A stretch of DNA of 64,000 nucleotides from Escarpia spicata (taxonomy: Eukaryota > Annelida > Polychaeta > Sabellida > Siboglinidae): positions 41,222,969 through 41,286,968 of the forward strand of contig OZ023206.1 in NCBI GenBank assembly GCA_963995525.1, read 5' to 3'. Below the pieces are notes generated by a model that saw only the letters and a program-made list of their open reading frames with translations, was not told where the DNA came from and did no database searches. The position numbers and the translations under genes were made by a program. Below are positions 1-14,449 of this stretch, piece by piece (the first letter of the stretch is position 1; each line of letters begins with the position of its first letter).

Positions 1-189
1 TTTATTGTTAAAATTGAGACTCTACTGATCTTGTAAATATAATTTAGTTTTTACTTACGGTAGTTATGCCGTAGGCTTAGCCTTAGCTCTGGGTTTAACA
101 TTCTTTACTATTTATTATCTATATGATATAAAATGATATGGTTTTGGTCTATTATTTTCTACTAAATATGATAATAATCTAACATAATT

Positions 190-3100
190 ATGTCACCATT
201 ATTCCTATTTGGTGTTTTCTGCTTGTCTTGTTCTGTTGTTGTAAGGGACATCGATTTTGTTTTATGCAAACCATTGAGATATAATCATTTTAATGTGCTT
301 TTTCCTAATCACACTAAAATTCATCATTCTATTTCAATTTTGCATAGTCTGCCATGTCTTCATGTTTGTTATAATAGAAAGTTACTGCCAATCCCCCGCT
401 CTACGCCTACATTGAAATTAGCAATAATTTTATTACTAGCAGGAGATGTAAGTCTCAATCCTGGGCCATCTGTTAGACGACACATTCGGGTGGCCACTAC
501 AAATGTTCGATCTGTACGAGATAAGACAGCCTCACTTTGTGATTTATTAATTTCAAAGAAAATAAACATTCTAGCTGTAACTGAGACCTGGCTTAGACCA
601 CATGATACACATGCATGCATTGCTGACGTTTCCCCTTCTGGTTACACCTTTCACCATCGACCACGTTTAGTCGGCCGTGGAGGTGGTGTTGGCTTTTTTA
701 TATCACAGCAGTTCAAAGTTAAATTACATTCTAACCCTGAATACTCTAGTTTTGAGTCCATCTTTGCTGAAATTTCAGATTCTTCTTTCTCCGCACACTT
801 TGTTTGTATCTATCGCCCTCCAGGACATCCTGCCAATTTCTTTGAAGACTTTCAGGATATGTTGGAAAATCTGGCAGTCATTCACTCAGAATTTTACATT
901 CTTGGTGATTTTAATCTACATTTGGATATACCTTCTTCAACTACAACTACGTTTGATGATATTCTGGCATCATTTGATTTGAAACAACATGTCACCTTTT
1001 CGACACATATACATGGCCATTGGCTTGACCTCTTGATAACCCGTTCAACTTGTAATAATATCCAAGCACCTACTGTTTCAGATGGGTTATCAGACCACCA
1101 TACTGTCATTGCCAATATTAATGGTTCTATAGCCCCTTTACAATCGAAACACAATGTGTCTTACAGAGCCATTCATAGGATTGACATTACAGCTTTAATG
1201 GCTGATATCCTTATATCTGACCTTATCACAGATCCAAAAAAACATCTATCTGACTTATATAAACAGTACTGTCAAGTACTCAATGCACTACTTGACAAAC
1301 ATGCACCTATAAAATCCAAATGGGTGTCAGAAAGGCCACCGGCTCCATGGATGACTTCTGAAATTATACTATCTAAAAGGCGTCGTCGTTATTTAGAGCG
1401 TGTATGGCGCAAATCACGCTCGCCATTAGATAGATCGCGTTATTCTAAGCAATGTCACCTCTGTAACAGACAAATGGCTAAAGCTAAATCAGATTATTTT
1501 ACAGATATGGTCATAAATAAGTCTGATAATCCGCGTCAGTTATGGAACTGCATCAATAACATTCTACACAGACGGCCTACTCCATCGTTACCTGATCATA
1601 TGTCAATTAAGTCTCTATGTGATTCGTTCTCTAGTCACTTCAAGAATAAAATCAGTATCATTCGTTCTGCTTTCCCACATCATAATATAAGTAATGTCAG
1701 TGTGGACTTTCCACAAGTAAATTCTCAACTTGTATCATTTGAACCTGCAACAGTTGATGAAGTTAGGAAAATAATTATGTCCTCCCCAAATAAATCTTGT
1801 GCACTTGATCCATTTCCAACAATGCTGCTAAAAGCATGTCTCGATACACTAATTGGACCTATAACAAATATTATAAATGCATCGCTTTGCTCTGGCTGTT
1901 TTCCTGATGATTTTAAATACGCCCATGTCACACCACTTCTTAAGAAGTCATCTCTGCCTAAGCAAGACCTAAACAGTTATATACCTATTTCTAATCTCAG
2001 CTTCATTTCCAAAATACTAGAAAAGGTTGTAGCAAGTCGTCTAAGGTCTCACATTAGCACAAATGTGTTAACTAATGTGTCACAATCAGCATATAAGCAG
2101 TTTCATTCAACAGAGACTGCCCTTTTAAAGGTTCATAATGACATTACCTTGAACATTAATAATGGTAAAGTGACTGCACTTACCTTACTAGATCTCTCTG
2201 CCGCGTTTGACACGATTGATCACAGCATTCTCATTGAACGCCTATTAAAGTGGTACGGCATATCTGGCACAGCTCTAAGCTGGTTTTCTTCGTATCTAAC
2301 TGATAGATACCAAACTATAAAGATTGGGAACTGCTTTTCAGCTGCACTGCCGGCTTTATTTGGTGTTCCCCAGGGTTCTGTTCTTGGGCCTTTGCTTTTT
2401 ACTCTTTACACCACGCCACTAAGCTCTGTTATACAAAAACATAACTTAGATCATCATCTTTATGCTGATGACACTCAGATTTACATTTCGTTGGCTACCC
2501 CGGATACAAATTGCTCCCTTAACCAACTTAGTGATTGCCTTCAAGATATCTTCCATTGGATGACTGACAGCAAGTTGAAATTAAATGCAAATAAAACTGA
2601 ATTGATCATTATTGGTACTCGAATGCAGCGTTGTAAACTGGATGGTTTTTTCCCTACGCGTATTTTGAATCAGTACATCACGCCAGCAACCTCGGTGCGT
2701 AATCTAGGAGTAATCTTTGATAGAAACTTCAATTTCCGACAACATATATCTCAAACATGTCGCTGCTGTTTTTATCATATTCGTGATCTTCGCCGTATTC
2801 GCCGGTATATGTCATTTTCTGTTGCTAAGACTATTGCAACAGCGCTTGTTAGCAGCAGAATTGACTATTGCAATTCCCTCCTTTATAATATCGCTAGCAA
2901 GGATATCACAAAACTTCAGCGTGTCCAAAATTGTCTAGCAAGAGTAGTTACAAGATCTCCTCGTTTTTCTCGCTCTGTGCCACTTTTGAAGTCTTTACAT
3001 TGGCTTCCTGTACGATATCGTATAATTTTTAAGATCTGTACCATTACATATCAGGCACTGTCCAATAAGCAACCATCTTATTTGCATTTATTGCTTACTC

Positions 3101-3309
3101 CTGTAAGAAAATCTATCCAGCTTCGATCATCTAGTTCTGACCTACTTTTTGTTCCTAGAGCCAACACTAACATTGGAACTAGGGCTTTTTCTGTTGCTGC
3201 ACCAACTCTTTGGAATATGCTTCCTCTTAGTGTTAGATCAGTTGAAAATATTACAAAATTCCGTCGTCATTTAAAAACGTATCTTTACAACCTTGCTTAT
3301 CCACCTTAG
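190..3309 (+). CDS. Retrotransposon ORF2: APE endonuclease plus reverse transcriptase, 1039 aa
   Basis: The product would nick target DNA and copy the element RNA by target-primed reverse transcription. Visible in order are a leader of about 84 residues rich in hydrophobic stretches, a 2A-like motif at residues 85-93, and an APE-type endonuclease starting near residue 100. The endonuclease has TETW (Glu132), GDFN (Asp240, Asn242) and SDHHT (residues 301-305). The reverse transcriptase follows, with LDLSAAFDTIDH near residue 666, GVPQGSVLGPL from residue 725 and the catalytic YADD at 758-761. A C-terminal region typical of CR1/L2 elements ends the protein. No stop or frameshift is present, unlike every other LINE copy in the window. 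The first ATG at 190 is used, but a start further upstream cannot be excluded. No ORF1 is visible, as in some L2-like elements. Confidence 0.88.
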   Translation: MSPLFLFGVFCLSCSVVVRDIDFVLCKPLRYNHFNVLFPNHTKIHHSISILHSLPCLHVCYNRKLLPIPRSTPTLKLAIILLLAGDVSLNPGPSVRRHIRVATTNVRSVRDKTASLCDLLISKKINILAVTETWLRPHDTHACIADVSPSGYTFHHRPRLVGRGGGVGFFISQQFKVKLHSNPEYSSFESIFAEISDSSFSAHFVCIYRPPGHPANFFEDFQDMLENLAVIHSEFYILGDFNLHLDIPSSTTTTFDDILASFDLKQHVTFSTHIHGHWLDLLITRSTCNNIQAPTVSDGLSDHHTVIANINGSIAPLQSKHNVSYRAIHRIDITALMADILISDLITDPKKHLSDLYKQYCQVLNALLDKHAPIKSKWVSERPPAPWMTSEIILSKRRRRYLERVWRKSRSPLDRSRYSKQCHLCNRQMAKAKSDYFTDMVINKSDNPRQLWNCINNILHRRPTPSLPDHMSIKSLCDSFSSHFKNKISIIRSAFPHHNISNVSVDFPQVNSQLVSFEPATVDEVRKIIMSSPNKSCALDPFPTMLLKACLDTLIGPITNIINASLCSGCFPDDFKYAHVTPLLKKSSLPKQDLNSYIPISNLSFISKILEKVVASRLRSHISTNVLTNVSQSAYKQFHSTETALLKVHNDITLNINNGKVTALTLLDLSAAFDTIDHSILIERLLKWYGISGTALSWFSSYLTDRYQTIKIGNCFSAALPALFGVPQGSVLGPLLFTLYTTPLSSVIQKHNLDHHLYADDTQIYISLATPDTNCSLNQLSDCLQDIFHWMTDSKLKLNANKTELIIIGTRMQRCKLDGFFPTRILNQYITPATSVRNLGVIFDRNFNFRQHISQTCRCCFYHIRDLRRIRRYMSFSVAKTIATALVSSRIDYCNSLLYNIASKDITKLQRVQNCLARVVTRSPRFSRSVPLLKSLHWLPVRYRIIFKICTITYQALSNKQPSYLHLLLTPVRKSIQLRSSSSDLLFVPRANTNIGTRAFSVAAPTLWNMLPLSVRSVENITKFRRHLKTYLYNLAYPP
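442..468 (+). other. 2A-like ribosome-skipping motif (GDVSLNPGP)
   Basis: Residues 85-93 of the retrotransposon ORF read GDVSLNPGP, preceded by a leucine-rich stretch. The family consensus is D-V/I-E-x-N-P-G-P, with separation between the last Gly and Pro during translation. All conserved positions match except Ser in place of Glu. It lies just ahead of the endonuclease domain, where 2A-like motifs are known in some CR1/L2-type elements. Activity is inferred: the Glu-to-Ser change could reduce it. Confidence 0.72.
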
Positions 3310-3450
3310 CTCCCTAGCGCCTTGACCCATCTGTTGACAACTGGAAAACTACTTATGGACTTTGAGATTGACCAACCCTTTTGTTTTGATGCGCCTCTGA
3401 GCTTGGTTTCCAAGGATTTAGGCGCAATAGAAGTTATCTTATTATTATAT

Positions 3451-3491
3451 ATATATCTATCTATACATCCATCTATATATCTATCTATCTG

Positions 3492-3531
<40 letters not shown>

Positions 3532-3660
3532 CCTGTCTCTCTCGCAAATAAACAACTCAGTTGGTGATTGATTGATTCATTCATTCATTCATTGGTTGAT
3601 TGAGTGTGTGATTGATTGAGTGAGTGCGTGCGTTCGTGCGTGCGTGCGTGAGTGAGGGAG
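3451..3660. repeat. TATC microsatellite followed by ATTC/GATT/GTGC tracts
   Basis: Imperfect TATC repeats run from about 3455 to 3532 directly after the L2 3' end, and so may have grown from its terminal repeat. Short ATTC, GATT, GAGT and GCGT runs continue to 3660. Confidence 0.9.
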
Positions 3661-3817
3661 TGAACGTGATGCGTGACACTATTTGTAGCTGAAAGACGTA
3701 TGAAACGTGTATAACTGTTATCAATACCAGGAACTGAGACATTCGGTAATATTTTATTCTGTTCATACTTGAGCGTGACCCAATATATCGCGTGTTATTA
3801 CAAATCAACAAACTTAC

Positions 3818-7405
<3,588 letters not shown>

Positions 7406-7725
7406 CGTGTGGGGAGAACGGTCCCTCGTAGAGATAACCACAGAAGCAGCGAGCAACTGTTGACACTGATGCACGTATCGATGCACTGAAGGGTGGTCGG
7501 GTATGATTATTGAAACATATCCGTTTAGTAGACCTCAACAAACACACACGCACATACCAACCTACACACTGCGCGCCTCTATCGATAATGACTATAATAT
7601 AATATTGCCTACTAGGATATCATATTATGACTTCCTTGTAGGCAATACATAGCGCGTGACACATGAATAGTATGTATCGAACGTAACGATCTTAAATTCA
7701 CTGAACCGACTTGGGGCGCGATCAT

Positions 7726-8460
7726 GTTGTGTGTGTGTTGTGTGTGTTGTGTGTGTTGTGTGTGTGTTGTGTGTGTTGTGTGTGTTGTGTGTGTTGTGTG
7801 TGTTGTGTGTGTTGTGTGTGTGTTGTGTGTGTTGTGTGTGTTGTGTGTGTTTTGTGTGTTTTTGTTTGTTTTGTGTGTTGTGTGTGTTGTGTATGGATGT
7901 ATGTGTATGCACGCGCGTGCGTGTGTTGTGTGTGTTGTGTGTGTTGTGTGTGTTGTGTGTGTTGTGTGTGTTGTGTGTGTTGTTTGTGTTGTGTGTGTTG
8001 TGTGTGTTGTTTGTGTTGTGTGTGTTGTGTGTGTTGTGTGTGTTGTGTGTGTTGTGTGTGTTGTGTGTGGTGTGTGTGGTGTGTTGTGTGTGTTGTGTGT
8101 GTTGTGTGTGTTGTGTGTGTTGTGTGTGGTGTGTGTGGTGTGTTGTGTGTGTTGTGTGTGTTGTGTGTGTTGTGTGTGTTGTGTGAGTTTTGTGTGTTGT
8201 GTGTTGTGTGTGTTGTGTATGGATGTATGTGTATGCACGCGCGTGCGTGTGTTGTGTGTGTTGTGTGTGTTGTGTGTGTTGTGTGTGTTGTGTGTGTTGT
8301 GTGTATTGTGAGTGTTGTGTGTGTTGTGTGTGTTGTGTGTGTTGTGTGTGTTGTGTGTGTTGTGTGTGTTGTGTGTGTTGTGTGTGTTGTGTGTGTTGTG
8401 TGTGCTGTGTGTGTTGGGTGTGCTGTGTGTGCTGTGTGTGCTGTGTGTGTTGTGTGTGTC
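7726..8460. repeat. TTGTGTGTG 9-bp minisatellite with higher-order duplication
   Basis: About 80 units of TTGTGTGTG, with TTTG, GTGG and GCTG variants. A distinctive spacer (TATGCACGCGCGTGCGTG) occurs at about 7906 and again about 327 bp later near 8233, showing that a block of the array was duplicated. Because the unit is 9 bp, all frames stay open in places; none of these ORFs is likely to be a gene. It is followed to 8575 by irregular GT-rich sequence. Confidence 0.95.
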
Positions 8461-8579
8461 TCTTGTTTTTCTATGTGTGTATTGTGTGTGTGCGTACGTG
8501 CATGCGTGTGAGTATGTGTGTGTATGTGTGTGTGCGTGTGGGTGATTTTGTGCTTGTGTGCTTGTGTGTGCGTGTGATT

Positions 8580-11035
8580 GCACTTAACGTCACTACCTCA
8601 CAACAAAAAGTAGGGGCAGTTTCGCAGGTTCCTCTTCTACAATGTTTCGGCCCAATGTCTTCCATTGGCTCCGGTCATGTTATTTCAACCGTTCTAAGTC
8701 TTGCTGACTAGATCTTTGTGGGTGATATAGTTGGTAACGACGCTGAAACTCCGCCTCGCCAGCCAGCTACGTCACAGGGTGTAAAATACATATCTTTAGC
8801 CAGATGTATCGGCTTCAAGGAACAATTGAAGCACGTGTCCAAACAGACTCCATCCAACTTGCTGTGACGGCAGGCAGGCTGCGTAGGTCGCGCCAGCGTT
8901 AGCGGTTGAAGACATTGTTGGAGATTCGCTGAGGGTATCTAATGCCTATGACCTCTATCAGATGACGACAATGAAAGGGTCAGAGCCCAGTTTACATAAT
9001 GCTGTGTTGCAGAATAACATAGTGCCAAGAAAATTTTGATATTTGAACGAATTTTTAATGTGTACAAATTTCAGATTTTTGAATGGTACTCTTTTCTTAT
9101 AATCTGACAAAACGTTAACATGGCCGCCAACGGTAAAGTCAACAGTGGTCTGTGCCCTGGAATGGGTCAAATCTTGCCCTTTTCCGTAGGCGTTAGCCCC
9201 CCGCGTGCCCATAAATGCGTTATATGTAAAACCACAAAACTTCACCTGTTTTACTTAGAACAATGGCTACACCTCTGACGTTGGTGTAATTTTGTTTGAC
9301 TCTTTGAGGGATGACTGTCTTGACCGCCTGAAGTCTGCCAACATCAACATTTTATACCGCTGCGTGTATTAGAAAACGAAACGAGAACAGCCCTCCTTCG
9401 CCAAATCGCCTGCAGGGAACAGCCGCAAAGATATATTTACAATTATTTCATTCCTTATTTCTGAATCCTGTCCTTACCATTCAGTGTGGCGCATTCAAGG
9501 ATATGTTTCATATGAAGGTGCATTCACGAGGAAATGTAGATAGCTTTGATAAGCTGGCCCGTTGCCACGAGTGTGAAGACTATGTCTGTTCTAGTGGGTA
9601 TTTCGCTGCGCGACGTATGTACATCGAATGTACGTCGATTGTTTGAATGTACGTTGATTTGTTTGAATTGTTCGAATAAACGGTATTGACTTTAACTTTG
9701 AAGAAAATGTACATGTGATGTACGTGGGATGTATGTCGAATGTACGTAGGATGTAGTCGTCGGAATTGAGGTTGTTTGTTAATCTAAGTATAGCCACTGA
9801 TCCTAAAATAATGTACTTGCTGTGTTGGGATTTCATGATTTTCCGGTAGATTAACATTACGTACATTCACAACAAATGGCATTTTAAAGATTCTTATTAC
9901 AAACAGCACTAGTCGGATGATGTATATATGCCCGCACTGATGTTATGTTTTGCATGAGTTGTGTCAATAAACGAGTAGGCTCTAAGCGAAGTCAAATGAG
10001 GCAGATTATATCTTATTTTATATATATTTTGCATATATTATTATTTACTTGACATATATTTTTTATAGGGACTGCTCTTTTGAGTCCTTTTTGTTTTCAT
10101 CGTATGGTGTGTTCTGCTACAGCCGTCGACGTACAACTGCCCGTAAACACCTGATGTCAATCTTGTCAAAGATACCTACAACTTAACCCTAACACATCAG
10201 ACTATCCATAATAGGGCATTTGTAGACGGAGCGGTGGCAGGAAGCTGATTTTTTAACTGACTCAAACCACGTGTAAGTCTACACATTTGATGGTGCTGTC
10301 AGGGGAAGAAAAGGAAGTCCTTAAATGGTCGTCGTGATAACCATAAATCCAAGGCCGATGAATGTAGGCGACGCGGCAATATTCAAACACGGGTTCTCGG
10401 AAAATCGCGTCAACGTGTGGTATACGAAGGCGAACACAGTGAAAACATGCACCAGAGGCACGGAGGTAGTTCAGAAACGTCAGGCGTCAGAAGCGGAGGC
10501 GTTTCAGCCAATATTTGGGTGGAAAGCCTTGATATTACATTAACCCTCCAAAGTTCAAGTGCAGTTGAGACTTGAGTTGAACAACTCCCGAATAGAAGTT
10601 AAACGCATTTATTAACCGCCGAAAAGGACGCGCGAGTGTGACGATTGCTCAGCTTCACAGTGATACGACGGGGTAGTTCAACGACTATGAATCTGTAATT
10701 GTGTAGTTTGGGGTTAGCCACAAGGATGGGGTGAAGTTGGAGGTGTGAATGGTGTTGAAGTTTGAGATGAGCTTCGGTGGGGGGAGGGTGCAGTTAGAGA
10801 TATGAGACTAAAGGTTCAAGCTTTTGGTGATTCTCAAGTTGGATGTGTGACGTGGGGCTGAAGGTTGGTGATTGGGGTGAACCGTGGGGGCGTGTGTAGT
10901 TGGGGGCTTTCTAAATGATGTGTGCATGGTGACTGCTATCAACGTGAATTCCCAATAGCTTGCGACATCTATAGTACTTAATAGTTTACCATAGGCATAT
11001 TCCAAAACAAAGAAACCAGAAGTGACATCTCACAC
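8580..11035. other. No gene recognised; intergenic
   Basis: No ORF with family features, tRNA or retroelement motif was recognised. Two features stand out. A cluster of ATGTACGT-like words lies at about 9610-9760 (GAATGTACGT three times and variants). Weak similarity to the G-rich repeat family occurs near 10715-10920. Confidence 0.55.
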
Positions 11036-11312
<277 letters not shown>

Positions 11313-11509
11313 TAACGGATATGTTTCAATGATCCTACCTTGCTGGAGACGAGACGGTCAAACCAAATGTGTCGATCAAAATATAAGCCCGTACGCGTGG
11401 CTACATGTGTTATTTTATGTGTAAGTCAAGGTATTTCCAAAATGGGATTGTCACAAACACGACCATTAATGAATAACTCACAAACGTTTATAAATAAATT
11501 GGCAATACC

Positions 11510-11935
11510 CGAAACTCGTCACGCATCGATAGAGCGAAACACTAGACAGAAGACAATGCGACAACAGGTGCTTATGCTGGGGGCAAACGTGATAACATTA
11601 TGAGGCCTTTAGTACATACCAGTCCAGAGTTACCTGCCGCCAACGACTGATCTAGTGAACGATTTCATAGGCTGAGGTTAAATTCAGTGTTTTGCAAAGT
11701 GATCAGACAGGGGGTACTGCTGGTTGGCACTGACGTAATCATCAGCAGCGACCCCTGGCGCGCGAGGGTGCAGTGACCTGACACGGGGCGATCTTTAGCA
11801 CCCGGTATTCGTCACGCAACGGTTGAGCGAACCATGCGATAAGGGACCGTGCTACAACACCGATGTGTGTTGGGGACAAAATTGATAACATTATGAAGCA
11901 ACAGTGTTTACTAAACGTATGAGTCCAGGCTACTC
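11510..11935. repeat. Diverged tandem duplication around an interspersed 130-bp repeat
   Basis: Segments near 11513-11640 and 11805-11935 share CGTCACGCA, GATAACATTATGA and AGTCCAG in the same order. Between them, 11646-11775 matches the reverse complement of 50720-50845 at high identity (both contain AGGGGGTACTGCTGG and CTGGCGCGCGAGGGTGCA in sense or antisense). The element type is unknown. Confidence 0.6.
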
Positions 11936-12281
11936 GAGTGAGAGATTTGAACGTGTAATGGGTTGGGTGTTGTGGTTGATGCTCACCTTTTGTCTTGCGT
12001 ACACAACGCAAACAATTGCATCTAATTTAGTCAAACTTTGTGAGAAAGTGGTTCGAAATGTATCGAAATCTTCAGCTACTCCGCACGCAGACACACTCCC
12101 ACTTTGGAGTGAAATGTTCCACGTGAGCTTGAATCGATGACATGATATTAGGTGCGATATTTCGAATGTTTTTTCATATTTCATAAATTGTTATTACATC
12201 CGTCGTAAACATGAAATACGATGTTTACCATCAACATAACAAAGGGTTGATAATTCACAGCGTCAGATTGTTAGGGGGATA

Positions 12282-12816
12282 TCCATAAAGTACGTCACGC
12301 TTAGGGTTAGGGGATGTCTGGGTTAGCATGGCGAAGCGTCATATGGGGGTGGGGGTCTCTCGGCAAATGTCACGTAACGAAAAAAAACCGAAAACAAACT
12401 CGCTTACTCTATTTAGCCGTCAATATCAGACTGATAGCAATGCTTGCTAAACACAATCAGAAGCGCGTATCTTTGAGTGTATTGAGTGTACCAATACAAC
12501 TAAACGCTCCCAGTGACTTCAACATAACACGTTGTAACGTGCTGTATTACATTGCGCTGACACCGCCTAAACAACGAGCGTACTCTATGATCAGAATATT
12601 GTTGTTCGTCCTTCGCGAAGCGAAGAAGTCCACAATTCATCATCGCCTACTGTCAGTGTCATCTTGGCGAGACTCTCGCTTCAACTTCGTTTTGTGTCTG
12701 CAACTCGGCTTTGTTCGAGTGTACATTTAGGTGGTTGTCCAGGCCAGCGTTACGTAGTGTTACAAGGGGGGTGGGGTCACACCAAAGTCTTAATTTATCG
12801 TGACGTACTTTATGGA
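12282..12816. mobile_element. TIR element with perfect 18-bp ends (TCCATAAAGTACGTCACG)
   Basis: TCCATAAAGTACGTCACG at 12282-12299 is repeated perfectly in inverted orientation at 12799-12816. Subterminal G-rich (GGGGGTGGGGG) and C-rich blocks mirror each other. No transposase is visible within the 535 bp, so it is a non-autonomous DNA transposon of uncertain superfamily. Confidence 0.72.
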
Positions 12817-13205
12817 AGGTCTCTTAGCATACACACAAGATTGATGCGCAGCGTAATATGATGTGATTAATATAATTGTGATATCATGTGAAATGATCCC
12901 CATAGAGCAAATTAAATTATAATGTTGAACAACGTTTAACATTAAAGCGTCATTTGGTAGACATGTGCATGTACAATGGAATATGTATAACAATTGTAGT
13001 GTTACTTTACTAATTTCTTTGCAATATTATTAAACAAATACAGTTACGTTGTCAATAAGTTTACACGGTTAGAAGGTAACACGGTTACAGTGGTTAATAA
13101 TTACTATACCAGTTGTATTTATTGTGATTAATTTCCTTCTTCTTTCAACATTTCACAATCACGCCAACATTGATCAACTTCACTGACACGAGAGATGACC
13201 AAAAG

Positions 13206-13277
13206 TGACCCTGACGTGATTTGAACACGCAACCTTCTGATCTGGAGTCAGACGCGCTACCGTTGCGCCACAGAGTC
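13206..13277 (-). tRNA. tRNA-Trp (CCA)
   Basis: Read on the minus strand, the 72-nt sequence folds as a standard cloverleaf. The acceptor stem pairs GACTCTG with CAGGGTC (one G-U), the D arm is GGCGCAACGGTAGCGC, and the anticodon loop CTCCAGA carries CCA (13243-13245). The T arm contains GTTCAAATC, and A is the discriminator base. Four T residues follow the 3' end on the minus strand (13201-13204) as a Pol III terminator. No intron is present. A related copy lies at 15728-15799. Confidence 0.95.
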
Positions 13278-13739
13278 GCTGCGTCACGTTGTCGCTGTAT
13301 TATTGCTATCACTAACGTTGTTGTCATAGCGCTGATCATTTTGCGGTGAAATACCTAAAAAAATAGAACAGGAAATTACTGTAAACGCGCATGCGCGCTT
13401 TCCAGTAGGACATCATGGTAGCCGATTATGATTCTTATTGCAAGAAGAAAGCAACAGTCACTGCTCGCTTACTGGCAGGTAGAGGTGCAACTCGGCACTG
13501 CCACTGTTGTTACGGAATATGCAACAGCGACAGCAAGGGGTCACATGGATAGTATTTCCCCCCAAAATAATAAAATTTATAACACTACTATAATATTGAC
13601 CATGTTTGGTTTGTGTTTTGTGCGATAATTACCTGTTAGCAAAAAACTGTATAAATGAATGAATGCGCCAACAACAATGTTATCATTGCCATTCCTGTTG
13701 CTTGTTGCTTTTACAGGCACCGGCGTCCACTAATTTGGT

Positions 13740-14446
13740 TAAAACACCATCTCAACAAACACAATCACTCCAACTTTGATTGATGAAGAAACGCAAACAA
13801 CCTACACATGTCATGAGATGTTGTCGAGCAAGATCGATGCCATCATCCGCAAAAGACAGTCTGTAAACGTCGTCAAAGAGACAGTGGGGGAGCGAACTGC
13901 CTCCAGGGACAGTTTATTGTTTGCCGATGTATCACACGACGAAGTGAAGTTCAAGTTTTATTCAGGACATTCCGTTGTGCAATTTTTGCATCTCATATCT
14001 GCTATCGGCGCTGTCGCTGGTGGTTTGAATTGTTGGAGAGGTTCGCACACAACTGTGCTTGCGGAGAAGCATGCTGGGAGATGGAAATTGTCTATCTATG
14101 ATCAGCTGCTTTTAACTTTGATCAAAATGCGCCAGGCATTCCTGAATCGAGACTTAGCTTATCGCTTTCATCTTAGAGTGGGAACTGTGCCTTATATTAC
14201 AGGAAAAATGTGTACTTTTAAATATTTTCCCGTTCTTGCGAAATAGGGATAGATTGACGTCTCAAGAGAAGATGCTAACAAAACGCACAGCACGTGTCAG
14301 AACTCATGTTGAGAGAACTGTCGAACGAATGAAAAGGTTAAGATTATTAGTCGAACCGTTCCTATATCATTAAAGCCTGTCATTAGTCAATTGGTTCACA
14401 TGGTTGGTTTTCTCGTGAATTACCAGCAGCCGGTTGTTAAGTAAGT
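13740..14446 (+). pseudogene. ISL2EU/IS5-like (HTH_Tnp_4 / DDE_Tnp_4) transposase relic
   Basis: An ORF at 13776-14246 encodes a helix-turn-helix segment typical of this transposase family (LTLIKMRQAFLNRDLAYRF). It stops soon after, and a remnant of the C-terminal end follows in another frame (HVERTVERMKRLRLL near 14309, then VGFLVNYQQPVVK up to about 14442). The catalytic DDE core and the N-terminal zinc-finger region are missing, so it is an internally deleted relic that cannot be active. Family placement rests on motif recognition. Confidence 0.68.
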
Positions 14447-14449
14447 AGC

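Larger units (their letters stand above)
1..3450 (+). mobile_element. L2/CR1-type non-LTR retrotransposon, nearly complete copy
   Basis: The element comprises an AT-rich leader from the window edge, one long ORF (190-3309) and a roughly 140-bp 3' UTR ending in a short TTATTA/TA repeat that runs into a TATC microsatellite. A second, damaged copy at 56880-58310 shares the ORF end and the whole 3' UTR, which fixes the 3' boundary near 3450. The 5' boundary is not visible and may lie outside the window. It sits downstream of the last CLCA exon seen, on the opposite strand, so it probably occupies a CLCA intron. An ORF without stops suggests a recent insertion. Confidence 0.85.

Noticed and set aside
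7612..8583. Long ORFs of Cys-Val or Thr-His repeats on both strands
   Set aside because: They are reading frames through a 9-bp minisatellite, open on both strands; no start context or non-repeat domain.
12300..12320. GGGTTAGGGG as telomeric sequence
   Set aside because: Only one or two units, inside a TIR element with G-rich subterminal blocks.
13428..13628. Short ORF upstream of the transposase relic as its N-terminus
   Set aside because: No zinc-finger residues and no frame continuity with the ORF at 13776.
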